Shown: positions 13,601 to 24,137 of the stretch, piece by piece
How positions within the stretch are numbered: the stretch's first letter is position 1
Layout of the letters: the number at the start of each line of letters is the position of its first letter
Assembly (NCBI GenBank): GCA_964036315.1
Contig: OZ038495.1
Coordinates: 24,152,690 to 24,216,689, forward strand
Length of the DNA stretch: 64,000 nt
Origin: Acanthosepion esculentum
Lineage: Eukaryota; Mollusca; Cephalopoda; Sepiida; Sepiidae
Direction of reading: 5' to 3'
Translations under genes and position numbers: made by a program
The notes under the pieces: generated by a model
Databases searched by the model: none
Seen by the model: the letters and a program-made list of their open reading frames with translations, nothing else
Told to the model about the DNA's origin: nothing

Positions 13601-16371
13601 TATTTGATGACACCTCCCTATCATTTTAGAAATTTCTAGGGTAGATTTACCTTTTGAGAGTTCTGAGGTGTTAGTTTTCTTTTCAGCATTACTTAAACTG
13701 CTTTTACGGCCCATCTTTTCCTTAAATTCTTACACTTTTCTAATAATTTGGCACGCTCAAATCACCGTGCTGATAACAAATATGGCGCCAGTTTGTTTAA
13801 ATTGCGCAGATCAGTACGAAAATTTCAGTGATTGCGCAGGTCAGTGTTGCCAACATTGTGTGAATTGATTGGACGGTTTTTGAAATATTAGAAAAAAGTT
13901 ATCTCGATAATAATTTGGCACGCAGTGTATAGTTGGGGAAAAATATTAAAGGCACAATAAATAGTTGTTTCATCAGAACGGTACGGACAATGAGTAATGC
14001 TGTAATTGTTGACCAACTGTCGTCAATCGATGAATGATGCTGAAGTAGTAAAATGCGAAAAAAAAAAACATACTCATATGAAAACCAGAGCTGCAACACA
14101 TGCCGATAAATAAAAACAAATCCTCAAAATTTTATCAATATCGATTGGTTACTAGCAAATTTATTGTAAAAGGACTGGTGTGCAAAATATCCTGGTAATA
14201 TTATATCACTTATGATTTTGCATTCATATATTTGTGATATATGTTGCATAAAATTAATTTAAGTTTCTGATTTTGTGATTTATAATGTATATTATCGTAT
14301 ATGCGTGTCTACTAAAAACGAAGTAAGCAAATTTTGAGCGACAATATGAAGTCGTTAGTCAGTGCTGTAGGGATCTCATCGATAGTGAATTAGAAAAACT
14401 ACCACTGACACTGATCAACTAAGTAGACCAGAATCATACTATGAATTTGCCAGCTATTTTCACACAGTTAAATAGTGGTTCAAAATTGTGTAGCTATACA
14501 CTTCTAATTTGGAATGACCATTATATCGACATGTTTACCCGTTGATGTATTGAGCCAGGACAAAGTTTTTAAGTGAAATTCAAGACGAAATTTAGATATT
14601 TGTAAATTGATTTATTCATTCCATACCCCCAGAATTGTCATTCATCTGAGTGGAGAACTTGTCTAAGGGGGGGTATTTATAAGCTTCCGAAAAATTGATG
14701 TTCTTTCCATTAAGATACTATTTTGGGATTAAAATAAGCGAAATTGTAATGTCATGTGAATACGGCAGGTGAATTAGGACATCTCAGCCAAACTGTAACA
14801 AGTGCTACTGGATCTGAAGAGAGATGTGAAATCTGGTGTTGTCCTGATGGCTACTTCCCGTCGCTTATCATCAATTACTGCCTTTCAGCGTCTGGTTTTG
14901 TGGAAGGGACTCAACGTCCTGTGAATCCTACCAAATACACAGTATAACCTTCTTCAGATGCAGATCATCCGTTGGAGTGGATAACGGTGGATTATTTTTC
15001 TTCCCCAGGACACTTTGCACATCCCATTGTTGTAAACAATCCCATTTTTATCGTTTGTGATAATTGTTTTACAAAAACGGATCTTTTTATTGCGTTTGAG
15101 CAGAGAATTGCAGATACAAAATAGGTCCATTATATTTTTCTCTTAAGCACCTGAATATTGTCGCGATTCACGTATCCACGTATTTTCAACTGACTTAAAA
15201 CGCTCATATGACATATGTGGAGTATTTCTCGTGTCATTTGATCTATATTATTTTTAATCAGCGTTTTGATTTAGTCATCATTAACTTCTCCTGTCGGAAT
15301 GTTCTTGGTCTTCAACTATTTCCACATTTAACTTACAAATATTTACAATTCACAATCCACACACGAATCATATAGAAAGACATGTTGAAATATCACGTTT
15401 CAGAACATTTATAGATGTCATTAATTTCGGTCTCGTGTGAAACAAAATCACGTATTTAAACGCAGGTCACTGAAAAATTCTATGAAGTTCTGATCCAACC
15501 CAATAATTTAGAAATACTGGTATGTTATAAAAGTTTGAGATTTTTTAAAACTTGGTTTTATACTGATTTGTGGTACGCTACCCGGAACAGATTAAGGAGA
15601 AAAATAGATGTTCACGGTGGTTAGTGGCTTACATGGAATTCACTTTTAATAATTACTTAGATATATAAAAGATACTTACGTCACTAATGAGTGTTGTTTG
15701 AAATATTGATTTGTCATAAACCCAAGTTCTACAATTACTCAGAGTTTGGTTTCCCAGAACACTTTTGTTGACATAAAGATGGCAGCTACTGTACACTGGT
15801 TTCCCATCCACTATCTCTTCAGGTATGTATTCCTTAATAAGCTCAGCGTGGGCTTCGTTTTGGATTTCATACGTGTCATTTGTCATATCCGGAATAGCGC
15901 ACCTTTAACGGAAACAAGTAAGATATCATTATTATTATTAAACCAGAGAACACCGAGCTGATAAAGTAATGCTGGTATACAAATATACGAATTCCAATAT
16001 GACAATCATAATACTGAGGGATAGGCGTATACGACGCACATGCATCTCAGCCAATTATGCACGATATGGTGACAGGTTTAAATATAAGCAGACAGGTTCC
16101 ATTTAGAAATACTTTCAAGTCGGGTAACCCAGTATGCTGAGATGGGTCAGATTGGAGGCGTTTACAATATCTTGATGTAGTTCTCAAGATGTCTTGAGGA
16201 CTTTATTTATCAAATCTAAAAAAAAAAACCCAAAACTCTTGATACTCGGTTTTTCCCTCATTACTTCCTCTCATGAACATATGAATATGCATAGTATATC
16301 AAATTCTGAGAGACATGACCAAATGATTGTCAGACAACTGACAAGCATATCGATCGGATTGAGGTATCCTC

Positions 16372-16452
<81 letters not shown>

Positions 16453-16527
16453 GTTAACCTGACGATCCGCGTAGGTGAAACCTAGGTAGGTTTGTCTGGC
16501 TCTTTAGGTTTACTTATATGCCTACAC

Positions 16528-16606
<79 letters not shown>

Positions 16607-17603
16607 AAAAGCGTAAAATTAATCTCATCAAGACCATAACTCACAGGGCCTTGATGATCTGTAGTGAACAATATTTTGATGATGAATTGGGTTTTATCCG
16701 CTGCACTCTTTTAAAAAATGGATATCCTAGTGATCCTCTTGATAGTGTCATGCGTGATAAGATTATCAATTTTCGAAAGGATAAACAATACTTAGTTCAG
16801 AAATGTCCTATTTATTTGAGGCTTCCTTTTATTGGTTCGCGGGGCTAGCTTATGGCTAAACGGATCTTGTCTGATGTCCAACTGTGTTATTTTTCTGCTC
16901 AACTAAGGATTCATTTTGCGACTCGTTCTGCATTTTCCTCTATGCGTAAGGATTCTTTTCCTTCCCATCATTTCTCTTCGGTGATTTATTCATTTAATTG
17001 TGGTTGTGGTAACAACTACATAGGAAGGACGTCCCATCGCTTTGATTGTAGGATTAGGCAGCATGGCCCATTACGAGTTCTTAATCCGGATGTCCATAAG
17101 AGCCAGCTGGTGAATCCTTCCGGGTCAGCTATTACTGAACATCTCATAAATAGCAGGGATTGCGCAATAAATCTTATTTCGAACTGGTTCACTGTTCTGG
17201 CTAGTTCGCACTCTCCTTTTCATTTACGGGCACTGGAGTCTCTGTACATACGGTCCAGGGAACCGTCTCTTTGTAAGCAAAAAGACTGTCTCCTTAGACT
17301 TCACGTTATTAGACTCTAGTGTCTGTGAATCATACACCCCCCCCTTTTTTTCGCTGCGCAAATTCGCATTGTTTTGATTTTGGTCTTCCCTCATACCATT
17401 AATCATTTCAATTTTTAATGTTTTAATTGTATGTAGGGTGTTTGTGGGAGTAAATTTATCTTTGCAATAAATTATTAATCTGTTCCCAGTCGACGCTGAT
17501 GGGCTTGGGAACGAAACCGGTTGGTCTGTCTTGTTAGTGTTTTCATCTCTTTTATTTTCAATTTTCATAATGCCTATAAGAAACAAATTATACTTTTTCC
17601 TTG

Positions 17604-17693
<90 letters not shown>

Positions 17694-17996
17694 CATTTAT
17701 GGCACACCCACTCACCCACATATACGCACAAAATATCTATCTATTTGTCTATCTATCTATTACTGGTAATAATGCAAGACTCTTCGGTAAAGCGAATCTA
17801 ATTCAGTCACTGTGCGTTTATTTAAAAATATACACGCTTAAATTCACCTTCATCCCTGCTGTGCGCCAACTAACCGAATCTCCTACTGACGCCAATTCAG
17901 ACGGGCTCGATCCTAGCTAGAGGCAACCGGACGTCTAATCACACTGATAAGCTGCGATATAGCGAAACAGTGTTTCACTGTATCACAGAGAATATG

Positions 17997-18067
<71 letters not shown>

Positions 18068-18784
18068 GCAGATAAACAAATAAGAAGAACATACCGCATA
18101 AGAACAATCTTGCAATAAATAAATAAACATAGCCTATGTAGCTACCATCCTATTTGAGCATTTTGGGACTAGAAGAACTTAATGTACATGACATAGGACA
18201 TCGAAGAAATCTAATTAATATTTAATAAATTTGAAGACGTTATCTTGAAATGCTTGCATTCTTCCCAAACATTGATCCAGAAAGAAGATTCAGAATAAAC
18301 TATTTTCTTTCACTGTCGTGATTCCAGTAACTTGTTTCCTAATGATGAATGAGATGTTCTACACAAAATACTGGAAAGTTACGACTAATGATTATACACA
18401 TTTGTATTATACACATCAACGACCTCACAACATAATTACAAACATTTTATTCTTAAGAGGTTTACTTTCATTTGACTGTTGAAATAACATTATATATCCG
18501 AACAGCAGCTTTGAAGTTCGACAAAAAGTGGAAAATTTTTAATAGATGTTTTACGTGACGTGATTATGTATTTCAATTGTTTCATTATCAGGAGAAATGG
18601 AAATGAAAATAAAAATAAAATAAACGTGGAAATTATTTTACCTGTGTTTTATTCCAGGAACGATGAAAATCATACTACCGATCTGTAGCCCATCAAATAT
18701 TGTGGCGATATACAATAAATTGAGTATAAATAGTTGGTAACGTCCACATCTACCAACAGCTTTAAGTACGTCTTCGTATTTCAT
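1..18784 (-). CDS. Gene A: SLC22-type MFS transporter, coding exons 1-6 (3' part cut by window edge)
   Basis: Gene-level entry; exons are listed separately. Six minus-strand exons splice in phase into the N-terminal half of an SLC22 organic-ion transporter, a plasma-membrane major facilitator with twelve helices. Order: helix 1, a large extracellular loop with N-glycosylation sequons, helix 2, the MFS loop motif GGWLPDRFGRK split across exons 3 and 4, further helices, then the family signature LPESPRWLL in exon 6. Introns are 0.15-5.5 kb and full of mobile elements. Substrate (organic cation, anion or zwitterion) cannot be read from sequence. The remaining exons would lie left of position 1. 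Gene B at 28208-41846 is its paralogue. Family assignment rests on recognised motifs; the splice model was derived by eye. Confidence 0.85.
344..515 (-). CDS. Gene A coding exon 5
   Basis: Encodes [15 protein letters not shown] then two hydrophobic helices ending [11 protein letters not shown]. Acceptor TTTAACAG, donor GTAAG, 172 nt, the same length and phase as gene B exon 5. Confidence 0.88.
1015..1100. repeat. (AT)n microsatellite with (GTAT)n tail
   Basis: About 70 bp of pure AT dinucleotide followed by four GTAT units. Confidence 0.97.
1500..1559. repeat. (AT)n microsatellite
   Basis: Pure AT dinucleotide run of about 60 bp, directly beside the 3' end of the jockey-like LINE remnant. 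Confidence 0.97.
1570..2000 (-). mobile_element. 3' end of a jockey-like LINE (remnant)
   Basis: The minus strand reads [19 protein letters not shown] and then [19 protein letters not shown]. This is the C-terminal tail also seen in the plus-strand fragment at 32895-34440 (QPFTVEIAKCNRYL, SQLWNSHPFNCFPDNYN). Frames are interrupted, so it is dead. Confidence 0.7.
2231..2529 (+). mobile_element. Solo LTR, family 1, forward
   Basis: A 299-bp segment with TG...CA ends (TGTTGTGG to GACTCAACA), flanked on both sides by the 5-bp target duplication ATAAG. A TATATAAA box lies inside. A near-identical copy lies inverted at 3180-3468. No internal retrotransposon coding sequence adjoins it. Orientation is arbitrary. 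Confidence 0.88.
2535..3174. other. Spacer between the two inverted solo LTRs
   Basis: No coding or repeat signal recognised; AT-rich, with a few long A/T runs. Confidence 0.5.
3180..3468 (-). mobile_element. Solo LTR, family 1, reverse
   Basis: Same family as 2231-2529 in opposite orientation, flanked by a different perfect 5-bp target duplication, ATCTT. Two different duplications show two independent insertions rather than one inverted segment. Confidence 0.88.
3781..4094 (+). mobile_element. Solo LTR, family 2
   Basis: A 314-bp segment from TGTTATGG to CCATAACA with matching terminal inverted repeats, inserted in an AT tract (TATAT on both sides). A second, truncated member lies at 39732-39950 in gene B intron 4. 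Orientation is arbitrary. Confidence 0.8.
4095..5363. other. Gene A intron 4 adjoining exon 4, conserved in gene B
   Basis: No gene. A (CT)n run lies near 4302-4322. The stretch at about 4650-5280 resembles gene B intron 4 (38760-39055 and 41285-41600), sharing for example CCTTCGACCAAATTTTGA and AAATGAATATTGCAATTATT. It predates the gene duplication. Confidence 0.65.
5364..5518 (-). CDS. Gene A coding exon 4
   Basis: Begins by completing Arg and reading [14 protein letters not shown], the second half of the MFS motif after helix 2, then a transmembrane segment. The length (155 nt) and both phases equal gene B exon 4 at 41692-41846. Acceptor TTCCAG, donor GTAAG. Confidence 0.88.
5985..6260 (+). 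mobile_element. tRNA-derived SINE, diverged copy
   Basis: Shares the body ACGTGCTAATACCCTT, the TCTAGGAAAA segment and the following stretch with the SINE at 19322-19636. The tRNA-like head is heavily decayed. Confidence 0.55.
6490..6700 (+). repeat. Unclassified interspersed repeat, copy 1
   Basis: Contains GCATAGCATGATGAAAAA and CTAGCACGTCCAAAATTTTC. Inverted copy at about 8310-8420 and another direct, partial copy at about 39370-39545. No coding potential or terminal repeats recognised. Confidence 0.6.
6701..8305. other. Gene A intron 3, AT-rich stretch
   Basis: Very AT-rich with poly-A, poly-T and a short poly-G run (near 8030). Short open frames have no recognisable domain. Nothing annotated. 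Confidence 0.5.
8310..8420 (-). repeat. Unclassified interspersed repeat, copy 2 (inverted)
   Basis: The reverse complement matches 6490-6600 (CCTCCATGAAATCGCTA, AACTTGACGAAAAT). Confidence 0.6.
8576..8670. repeat. (AT)n-(GT)n microsatellite
   Basis: About 75 bp of AT followed by ATGTATG and a GT run. Confidence 0.97.
8740..9440 (-). mobile_element. Jockey-like LINE, endonuclease-region remnant
   Basis: Minus-strand frames read [19 protein letters not shown] and YFNAHYD, typical of the AP-endonuclease part of jockey/CR1-type LINEs. A frame closer to the 3' side of the element reads [16 protein letters not shown]. Several frameshifts and stops; no reverse transcriptase adjoins. Confidence 0.65.
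9441..9920. other. Gene A intron 3, unassigned
   Basis: No recognisable gene or repeat apart from possible LINE residue up to about 9560. Confidence 0.4.
9921..10389 (+). repeat. 469-bp inverted repeat, left arm (SINE-like with internal foldback)
   Basis: The reverse complement recurs almost unchanged at 12912-13379. It holds a 15-bp foldback (CGAAAGGAAACGTGG at 9938-9952, complement at 10004-10018). Near its end is a tRNA A-box-like GATGGCTTAGTGG followed by a (TA)n run. The tRNA-like part continues past 10389 with a B-box-like GTTTCAAACC. A third, diverged relative lies at 17765-18000. Confidence 0.8.
10390..11029. other. Gene A intron 3, right part
   Basis: Tail of the SINE-like unit to about 10500, an (AT)n tract at 10523-10600, then sequence without recognised features up to exon 3. 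Confidence 0.5.
10523..10600. repeat. (AT)n microsatellite
   Basis: Pure AT run of about 78 bp. Confidence 0.97.
11030..11133 (-). CDS. Gene A coding exon 3
   Basis: Reads [19 protein letters not shown], equivalent to the family pattern [WF][DN]LVC..KWL, then helix 2 and GGWLPDR. Acceptor is TTTCTAG, donor GTAAG; length 104 nt, leaving phase 2. Confidence 0.85.
11134..11888. other. Gene A intron 2, unassigned left part
   Basis: No open frame, repeat or RNA recognised beyond a short tandem ACATATG near 11401-11420. Confidence 0.5.
12240..13714 (-). pseudogene. Tc1-like transposase, disrupted
   Basis: The N-terminal helix-turn-helix part starts [15 protein letters not shown] at 13714 and is open to about 13380, where the SINE-like unit interrupts it. 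Beyond the insert the frame resumes as [20 protein letters not shown], then [18 protein letters not shown] with the first catalytic Asp, and [13 protein letters not shown]. Further downstream, [17 protein letters not shown] and [19 protein letters not shown] remain, but the MQDNA segment with the second Asp is lost and stops follow. DNA cut-and-paste function is certainly gone. Confidence 0.88.
12912..13379 (-). repeat. Inverted repeat, right arm, inserted in the transposase
   Basis: Reverse complement of 9921-10389. At its left side a 26-bp unit (CCTCCATGTCTAGCC...) is repeated twice in tandem (about 12887-12938). Confidence 0.85.
13930..15679. other. Gene A intron 2, right part
   Basis: No gene recognised. 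The longest open frame (14756-14947, plus) shows no known motif. No repeats identified by eye. Confidence 0.5.
15680..15902 (-). CDS. Gene A coding exon 2 (large extracellular loop)
   Basis: Encodes the long loop between helices 1 and 2. Sequons NDT, NKS and NQT and several cysteines are visible. The exon ends with the SLC22 motif [15 protein letters not shown]. It enters in phase 2 (AG|G makes Arg with exon 1) and leaves in phase 0 at GTAAG. Confidence 0.85.
15903..16372. other. Gene A intron 1, left part
   Basis: No gene or repeat recognised. Confidence 0.45.
16373..16604. repeat. Two (AT)n tracts flanking a 75-bp unique island
   Basis: AT runs at 16373-16450 and 16535-16604. The island between them contains CTGACGA (16459) and GAAAC, spaced like a decayed hammerhead core, and a small AAACCT-AGGT-AGGTTT hairpin. 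Confidence 0.9.
16606..17319 (+). pseudogene. Penelope-like RT C-terminus + GIY-YIG endonuclease, one in-frame stop
   Basis: One frame runs through the whole segment with a single TAG at 16846-16848. Before it is the RT-to-endonuclease linker ([16 protein letters not shown]). After it comes [17 protein letters not shown], the GIY-YIG hallmark of Penelope-like elements, then IRQHGP, AITEHLI and [19 protein letters not shown]. The catalytic N-terminal RT part is missing, so the copy is dead. The stop may have arisen after insertion. Confidence 0.85.
17492..17530 (+). ncRNA. Hammerhead-ribozyme-like motif of the Penelope-like element
   Basis: Core order CTGATG ... CGAAAC ... GGTC fits a type I hammerhead. 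Stem III ACC/GGT is followed by C17, and stem I is GACG/TGTC. The conserved A after CTGATG is G here and stem II pairs poorly, so it is probably inactive. Hammerheads are known from Penelope-like elements. Confidence 0.4.
17606..17691. repeat. (AT)n microsatellite with GCGATATA/TATATCGC ends
   Basis: About 86 bp of AT, bounded by complementary GCGA and TCGC. Confidence 0.97.
17765..18000 (-). repeat. Diverged relative of the 469-bp SINE-like unit
   Basis: Matches the CACCTTCATCCCTGC segment and the AGCTGCGA...ATAG segment of 9921-10389. On the minus strand it shows a B-box-like GGATCGAGCCC. The A-box side is replaced by the (AT)n tract at 17999-18065. Confidence 0.6.
17999..18065. repeat. 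(AT)n microsatellite
   Basis: Pure AT run of about 66 bp, at the head of the SINE-like unit. Confidence 0.97.
18066..18641. other. Gene A intron 1, right part
   Basis: AT-rich; nothing recognised. Confidence 0.5.
18642..18784 (-). CDS. Gene A coding exon 1
   Basis: Starts [17 protein letters not shown], the usual SLC22 N-terminal D-x-x-L-x-x-x-G-x-x-G-R-Y-Q pattern, followed by hydrophobic helix 1. It ends in phase 2 (AG) at a GTAAAA donor. The ATG at 18784 was chosen by family alignment. The frame stays open upstream to a possible acceptor (TTTGTAG near 18814), so a 5' non-coding or short coding exon may precede it. Confidence 0.8.
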
Positions 18785-19635
<851 letters not shown>

Positions 19636-19713
<78 letters not shown>

Positions 19714-19722
19714 ATATTTAAA

Positions 19723-19783
<61 letters not shown>

Positions 19784-19790
19784 TATATTT
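19636..19790. repeat. (AT)n microsatellites
   Basis: Two AT runs separated by a short TTTAAAGTATA linker that recurs at the end. Confidence 0.95.
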
Positions 19791-20660
19791 AAAGTATCAG
19801 ATAGCCTATGTAAGAGGACAAATAATTTGAGGAAGAAAAAGGAAATCCTTTTGTTGAAATACAGAAAAAGACATAATGTTCTTGGAGACACAAGAAATGT
19901 TTGAGGCCCACACAAATCAATTGCTACCAACGCCGTTATCTAATATTCATAAAAGAAATAAGGAAAACGAAACCTAATCCATTGGTAATACGCCCAAAAG
20001 CGAAGCCATCAATATCCCCAAATCACAGAACATTCCAGTAAACTGAAATATACAGAAAAAATTGCAAAACATATCACCAACATAGAACATCATTTCACGA
20101 TACCGGCAAATCACCTACCAAATGAAAACCCTTCAAACAGATATCACAAACATTTCTAATCAACTATCCACCTCAACTTAAGCATGTTTTTTTTTCATTA
20201 GAAAGATTGTCGAAGAAGAAAACATCGAACCAATAATCCGAAACTAAGCCACGTCAGCCATTCGCCTCAAAGTAAAGAGCACACTTAGTAGAAGTAACAA
20301 ACTCCAACGACATTATCAAAGCAGCAAACTATTTCAGCATACTTCAAAAATCGGAAACAGAAGACAATCCTACACTTCATTCACTTAAATAAATTAAATC
20401 TCCCAATAAATAACACCAGAGCACATTCACTACATCTATATCAAATGATATAATCATATATTTACCAATAACTATGTACAATAAAGTTACCTATATGTTG
20501 GTGGATATAGTGCATCTGGAAGCGACATAATAGCTGGAGAGGTGAATGCAGGTTTGGCTATATGCGTATATTTGTGAAAAATGTTACTACTACTACTACT
20601 ACTATTAATAATGACAATAATAGTTTAAATGTTGGAATATTTTAAACCTTTGAATCAACG
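19791..20660. other. Intergenic, unassigned
   Basis: AC-rich text without an open frame. A (CTA)n run lies near 20587-20605. No gene recognised. Confidence 0.45.
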
Positions 20661-20742
20661 CACGATCACCGAAGTTACGCAACGTCAAGCCTGGTCAGTA
20701 CCTAGATGGGTGACGCTTAGGAATACCAGGTGCTCTTAGCTT
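20661..20742 (+). mobile_element. 5S-rRNA-derived SINE head
   Basis: Matches the 3' two-thirds of metazoan 5S rRNA: GATCACCGAAGTTACGCAACG (approximately the 5S A-box region), GGTCAGTACCTAGATGGG and TGACGC..AGGAATACC. It is followed immediately by a tRNA-like SINE. The 5' third of 5S is absent. Confidence 0.75.
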
Positions 20743-20910
20743 GTATGGGCGAGTGGTGTAATGGCTAGCGGTTCAGAATTGGCAATCAGAGAGCCTTGTT
20801 TCAATACCAGTCGGGTTTCCTATATTCACTTACGCGCAAATAATCTTGGAAAAGGCATGAATCCACCTCTTCCCCTACTGTGGGTTAATTAGTAGGACTT
20901 GTATTGGCAA
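20743..20910 (+). mobile_element. tRNA-like part and body of the 5S/tRNA SINE
   Basis: A-box-like TGGTGTAATGG and B-box-like TGTTTCAATACC are spaced as in a tRNA. The body ATTCACTTACGCGCAAATAA resembles the SINE at 19322. Confidence 0.75.
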
Positions 20911-21262
20911 AACATCAATATCTTCAAAAGATTCTTACAATCTAAAAAATATTTTCTAGTTTTAAATAACCTGTAAAAGGATGATAAGAAATCAAGTGTG
21001 AATAGATGCAATTTTCTTTCGTTTATCTGTTGCTGTTGCAGTTGGCATTGGGGTATGATTCACCAAAATAGAAATAATATCATGACATGATACCAAAAGT
21101 AATAAAAGGAGATATCAAATAATGGTTATTCCACAAATCCATAATAAACCATTCTTCTAGATTTGCTGACTTCTTTTATTCCTTTTGGTGTCATTTCATG
21201 GTAGTATTTCTAAATTTCATAAAATATGGAATGATGAATAAAAGACATACTTTGGCATCGAA

Positions 21263-21370
21263 AGTTCTCCACTGCCTTAAGCGGGTATTGAACTTACGCT
21301 CTTTGGGTTTTGTCACTGGATCTAACCCAAAGAGTGTGAGTTCAATACCTGGTTAAGGCAGTGGAGAACT
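21263..21370. repeat. 108-bp foldback palindrome
   Basis: Two 47-nt arms beginning AGTTCTCCACTGCCTTAA pair with about five mismatches around a 14-nt loop. No flanking target duplication was recognised. Confidence 0.85.
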
Positions 21371-21399
21371 CGCAGAGGGGAATTAACAGGAGATAACTG

Positions 21400-21650
21400 A
21401 TAACTGACATCCATTAAACATGGCACGTGGAACTAGAACAGTCTACCCCAGTGAGCGAAATAAAGGGTTCAGTTCGACATTCCAACCACCTGAAGAAGGC
21501 CGGGGCGTACAACGGCCGAAACGTTGTAATAAATATGGCGACAAAGATGAGTACAATAGTCCGAATAATGTAAATAGTGTACATAATACCTCATCTCAAA
21601 TATATAGACGAATTCTTATTCAGTCTCAAACAGATTTATTGTAGAATTAT
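21400..21650 (+). mobile_element. Probable Penelope-like element tail with hammerhead-like core
   Basis: Contains CTGAAGAAGGCC ... GGCCGAAACGTTG at about 21490-21525, an arrangement like the hammerhead-type motifs at Penelope-like element ends. No coding part adjoins. A decayed relative (CTAAAGAAGACC...GGCCGAAATA) lies at 23016-23055. Confidence 0.4.
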
Positions 21651-21744
21651 ATGAAGCTGTTAAGTAGAAAAATAAAAATAATTATATTTTGGTATCGACT
21701 TCAGATTCTATGTAGTAATTTTGTTTTGGTCTTATAAAGAAAAA

Positions 21745-24084
21745 AATATCTTCTTTTCTGCTATTTATAATATTAAAACATTCGAATCAGATGATTATGA
21801 GACATTTGTTACCATCCTTCATTTTTTATCATATCACCCAATATATGTACCGTCAACCTCCAAGTAATCCTGGGAAAAATGTAATATTAAATTTTTGTTA
21901 TCAGAACTTGAGTAAAATTGATCGACAAATCCCAACTATTGTATATGTGTGACAATGTGTCACGTACTGACAGTGGGATCAAAACGAATATTTGACTTTA
22001 CTGTACGTGGCGAAAATTGTAGTTTGTAATGCCTTTGCTGTGTGGAATTATCTTTAAGTTAAGTTCAGGTGTCATAGGAAAGTTTTACAACGCTCTACGG
22101 ATATAGTGGACATTTTTCAAGACAAGATTTAATGAAATAAGAGAAGATTGATATTCTTTCAGACAATCTGTCCTTTCTTTTCTCATATTCTTCATTTACT
22201 CGTGTTCGAGGATTTTCCGCTTTATTTTGTCAACGATAAGGCAATAAGTGAACAACAGTAACCATAAAATATAAGTTCCTTCTTTTGGTGATAGGAAACA
22301 TTTCTAGGTCGTGATAGAGATTCACAATGGTTAGTATAATTAACGCGATATACGTGCAACATTATTGCAAATATACATTAAAACATTTTATAAACGTTAA
22401 ATATTTTTTTGCTCTTATATAGAAACCATTATGTTCTTCGTACTATTTCTGCTATTTCTAATATTAAAACATTCGTACCAGATGATTATGACACATCTGT
22501 TACCATCTTTTATCTTTTGATTATAACAATTGATATATATATATATATATTGTTCTGGTGAGCTTTCCTCTTTACTTCAAATTTACCAAATTAATTGCAG
22601 TTCTAGATCAGCATCGATCTACAGTTGAAATGAATGTAGCCGTAAATTTTATAGTAAGTGTTTCTTCTAAGACACTTCTCACTTGTGGAAATTTCTTCCG
22701 GGCTATTGCTTTCCAGACAAATTTGATAGTCAAAAATTTGAATTACAATGTCACTCGTTATTTTCTATTTCTTCCCTATTCTTTATTGTTCTTTCTCCTG
22801 TTTTCTTTTCCTCTTATTTTTTCACGTTTAGTAACCTCTTGCGTCTTAGTGGCTTCATTGCCTTTCTTGGAATGAAAAGATTAAAATCATATATATATTC
22901 TACTATATCTACGCAACTGAGAATGAGCAGTCAATTAATTATAAAGGAGAAAATATTCTTACAATTGCAATTAAATAGTTTTCGAAAGTTTAAAAAATAC
23001 CGGATGCAACCTGCACCTAAAGAAGACCGGAGTCCTGAACGGCCGAAATATATTGTTTGAAACAGGAAATATTTCCTTTCTTCTTTTCTAGTAATTTGCA
23101 ATTACACCTATCGTATGAACACGTTCCCTTCTTCCTCGGATTCCCAATTCTTCCATTTGTTTTTATTACTATGAGTTGATGTTGATCTCTTAAAGAAACA
23201 ATCATGTTCTTCATATGATTTCTGCTATTTATAATATTAAAGCATTATCAGACATCTGTTACCTTCCTTTATCTTTTTATCATATCACTCAATATATTTA
23301 TCTCAGTGATCTTGAGAAATAAATTAATATTACATTATCGTTTTCATAACTAGAGTAAAATTTATCGACAAATCCAAATTAGTGAACATTCATGAAAATG
23401 TGTAGCTTACGGACAGTGTGATCAAAACAATTTTTTGATGCTACTGTACGTAGCGAAAATTGTAGTTTTCAATCCATTTGTTGAGTCGAATTCTTTTTAA
23501 ACATATGTCAAGTTCAGGTGTCACAGGGAAAATTTATGACGTCCCTCGGTTTTGCTGGAAAATTTTCAAGGCTAGATTTAAATGAGTGAAATTTAAGATT
23601 TTTTTCTTCAGCTAATCTTTCTTTTAATTTCCCATATTCTCCATTTAATAGACTTTGAGAATGTTTTACTTATTTCTGGAGCAACGAATAGAACAGTAAA
23701 AGAACGAAACACGATTCATTTCTTTTGGTGAGAGGAAGCATTTTGAGGTCATGAAAGAACCTCGCTTAGGTTAATATAATTAATGCGAGTTGTGTGCCCC
23801 ATTATTCCAATTACACATTAAAACATATAATCTTGAAAATACCTGGTCAACAAAATGAAAGTGGTCGATGTCAAAATTATTATACATTCCTGTCACTGAC
23901 TATTTAAATCCACCCAGAATTACAAAAAATGATGCAATACCTGGCAATTTCAAGTGGAGAATATAATACATTCATACTTGGTCAAGTGCTGAAGTCTACG
24001 GCGAGAAAGAGGATAGCAGCTTGTTATTATAACATTAAAGTGATATTTGAGGACTGATGCTAAACTACCTATTACACACATTAA

Positions 24085-24137
<53 letters not shown>

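Larger units (their letters stand above)
11891..13927 (-). mobile_element. Tc1-like DNA transposon with long terminal inverted repeats
   Basis: Bounded by CACTGCGTGCC and GGCACGCAGTG, with TA on both outer sides (the Tc1/mariner target). The terminal repeats are about 190 bp (11891-12086 and 13740-13927). Each carries a second copy of the GTGCCAAATTATT motif at its inner end, an IR/DR arrangement. The transposase between them is broken and carries a 468-bp insertion at 12912-13379. Confidence 0.92.
16605..17535 (+). mobile_element. Penelope-like element, 5'-truncated 3' half
   Basis: Carries the end of the reverse-transcriptase region and the GIY-YIG endonuclease of a Penelope-like retroelement, then a 3' tail with a hammerhead-like motif. 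It begins directly after an (AT)n tract and another starts at about 17606. Confidence 0.85.

Noticed and set aside
14756..14947. 63-codon plus-strand frame in gene A intron 2
   Set aside because: No homology recognised, no splice signals in keeping with gene A, length expected by chance.
22558..23060. 105- and 125-codon hydrophobic frames
   Set aside because: T-rich sequence gives Phe/Leu/Ser-rich frames; the end is a decayed Penelope-like tail; no membrane-protein family recognised.
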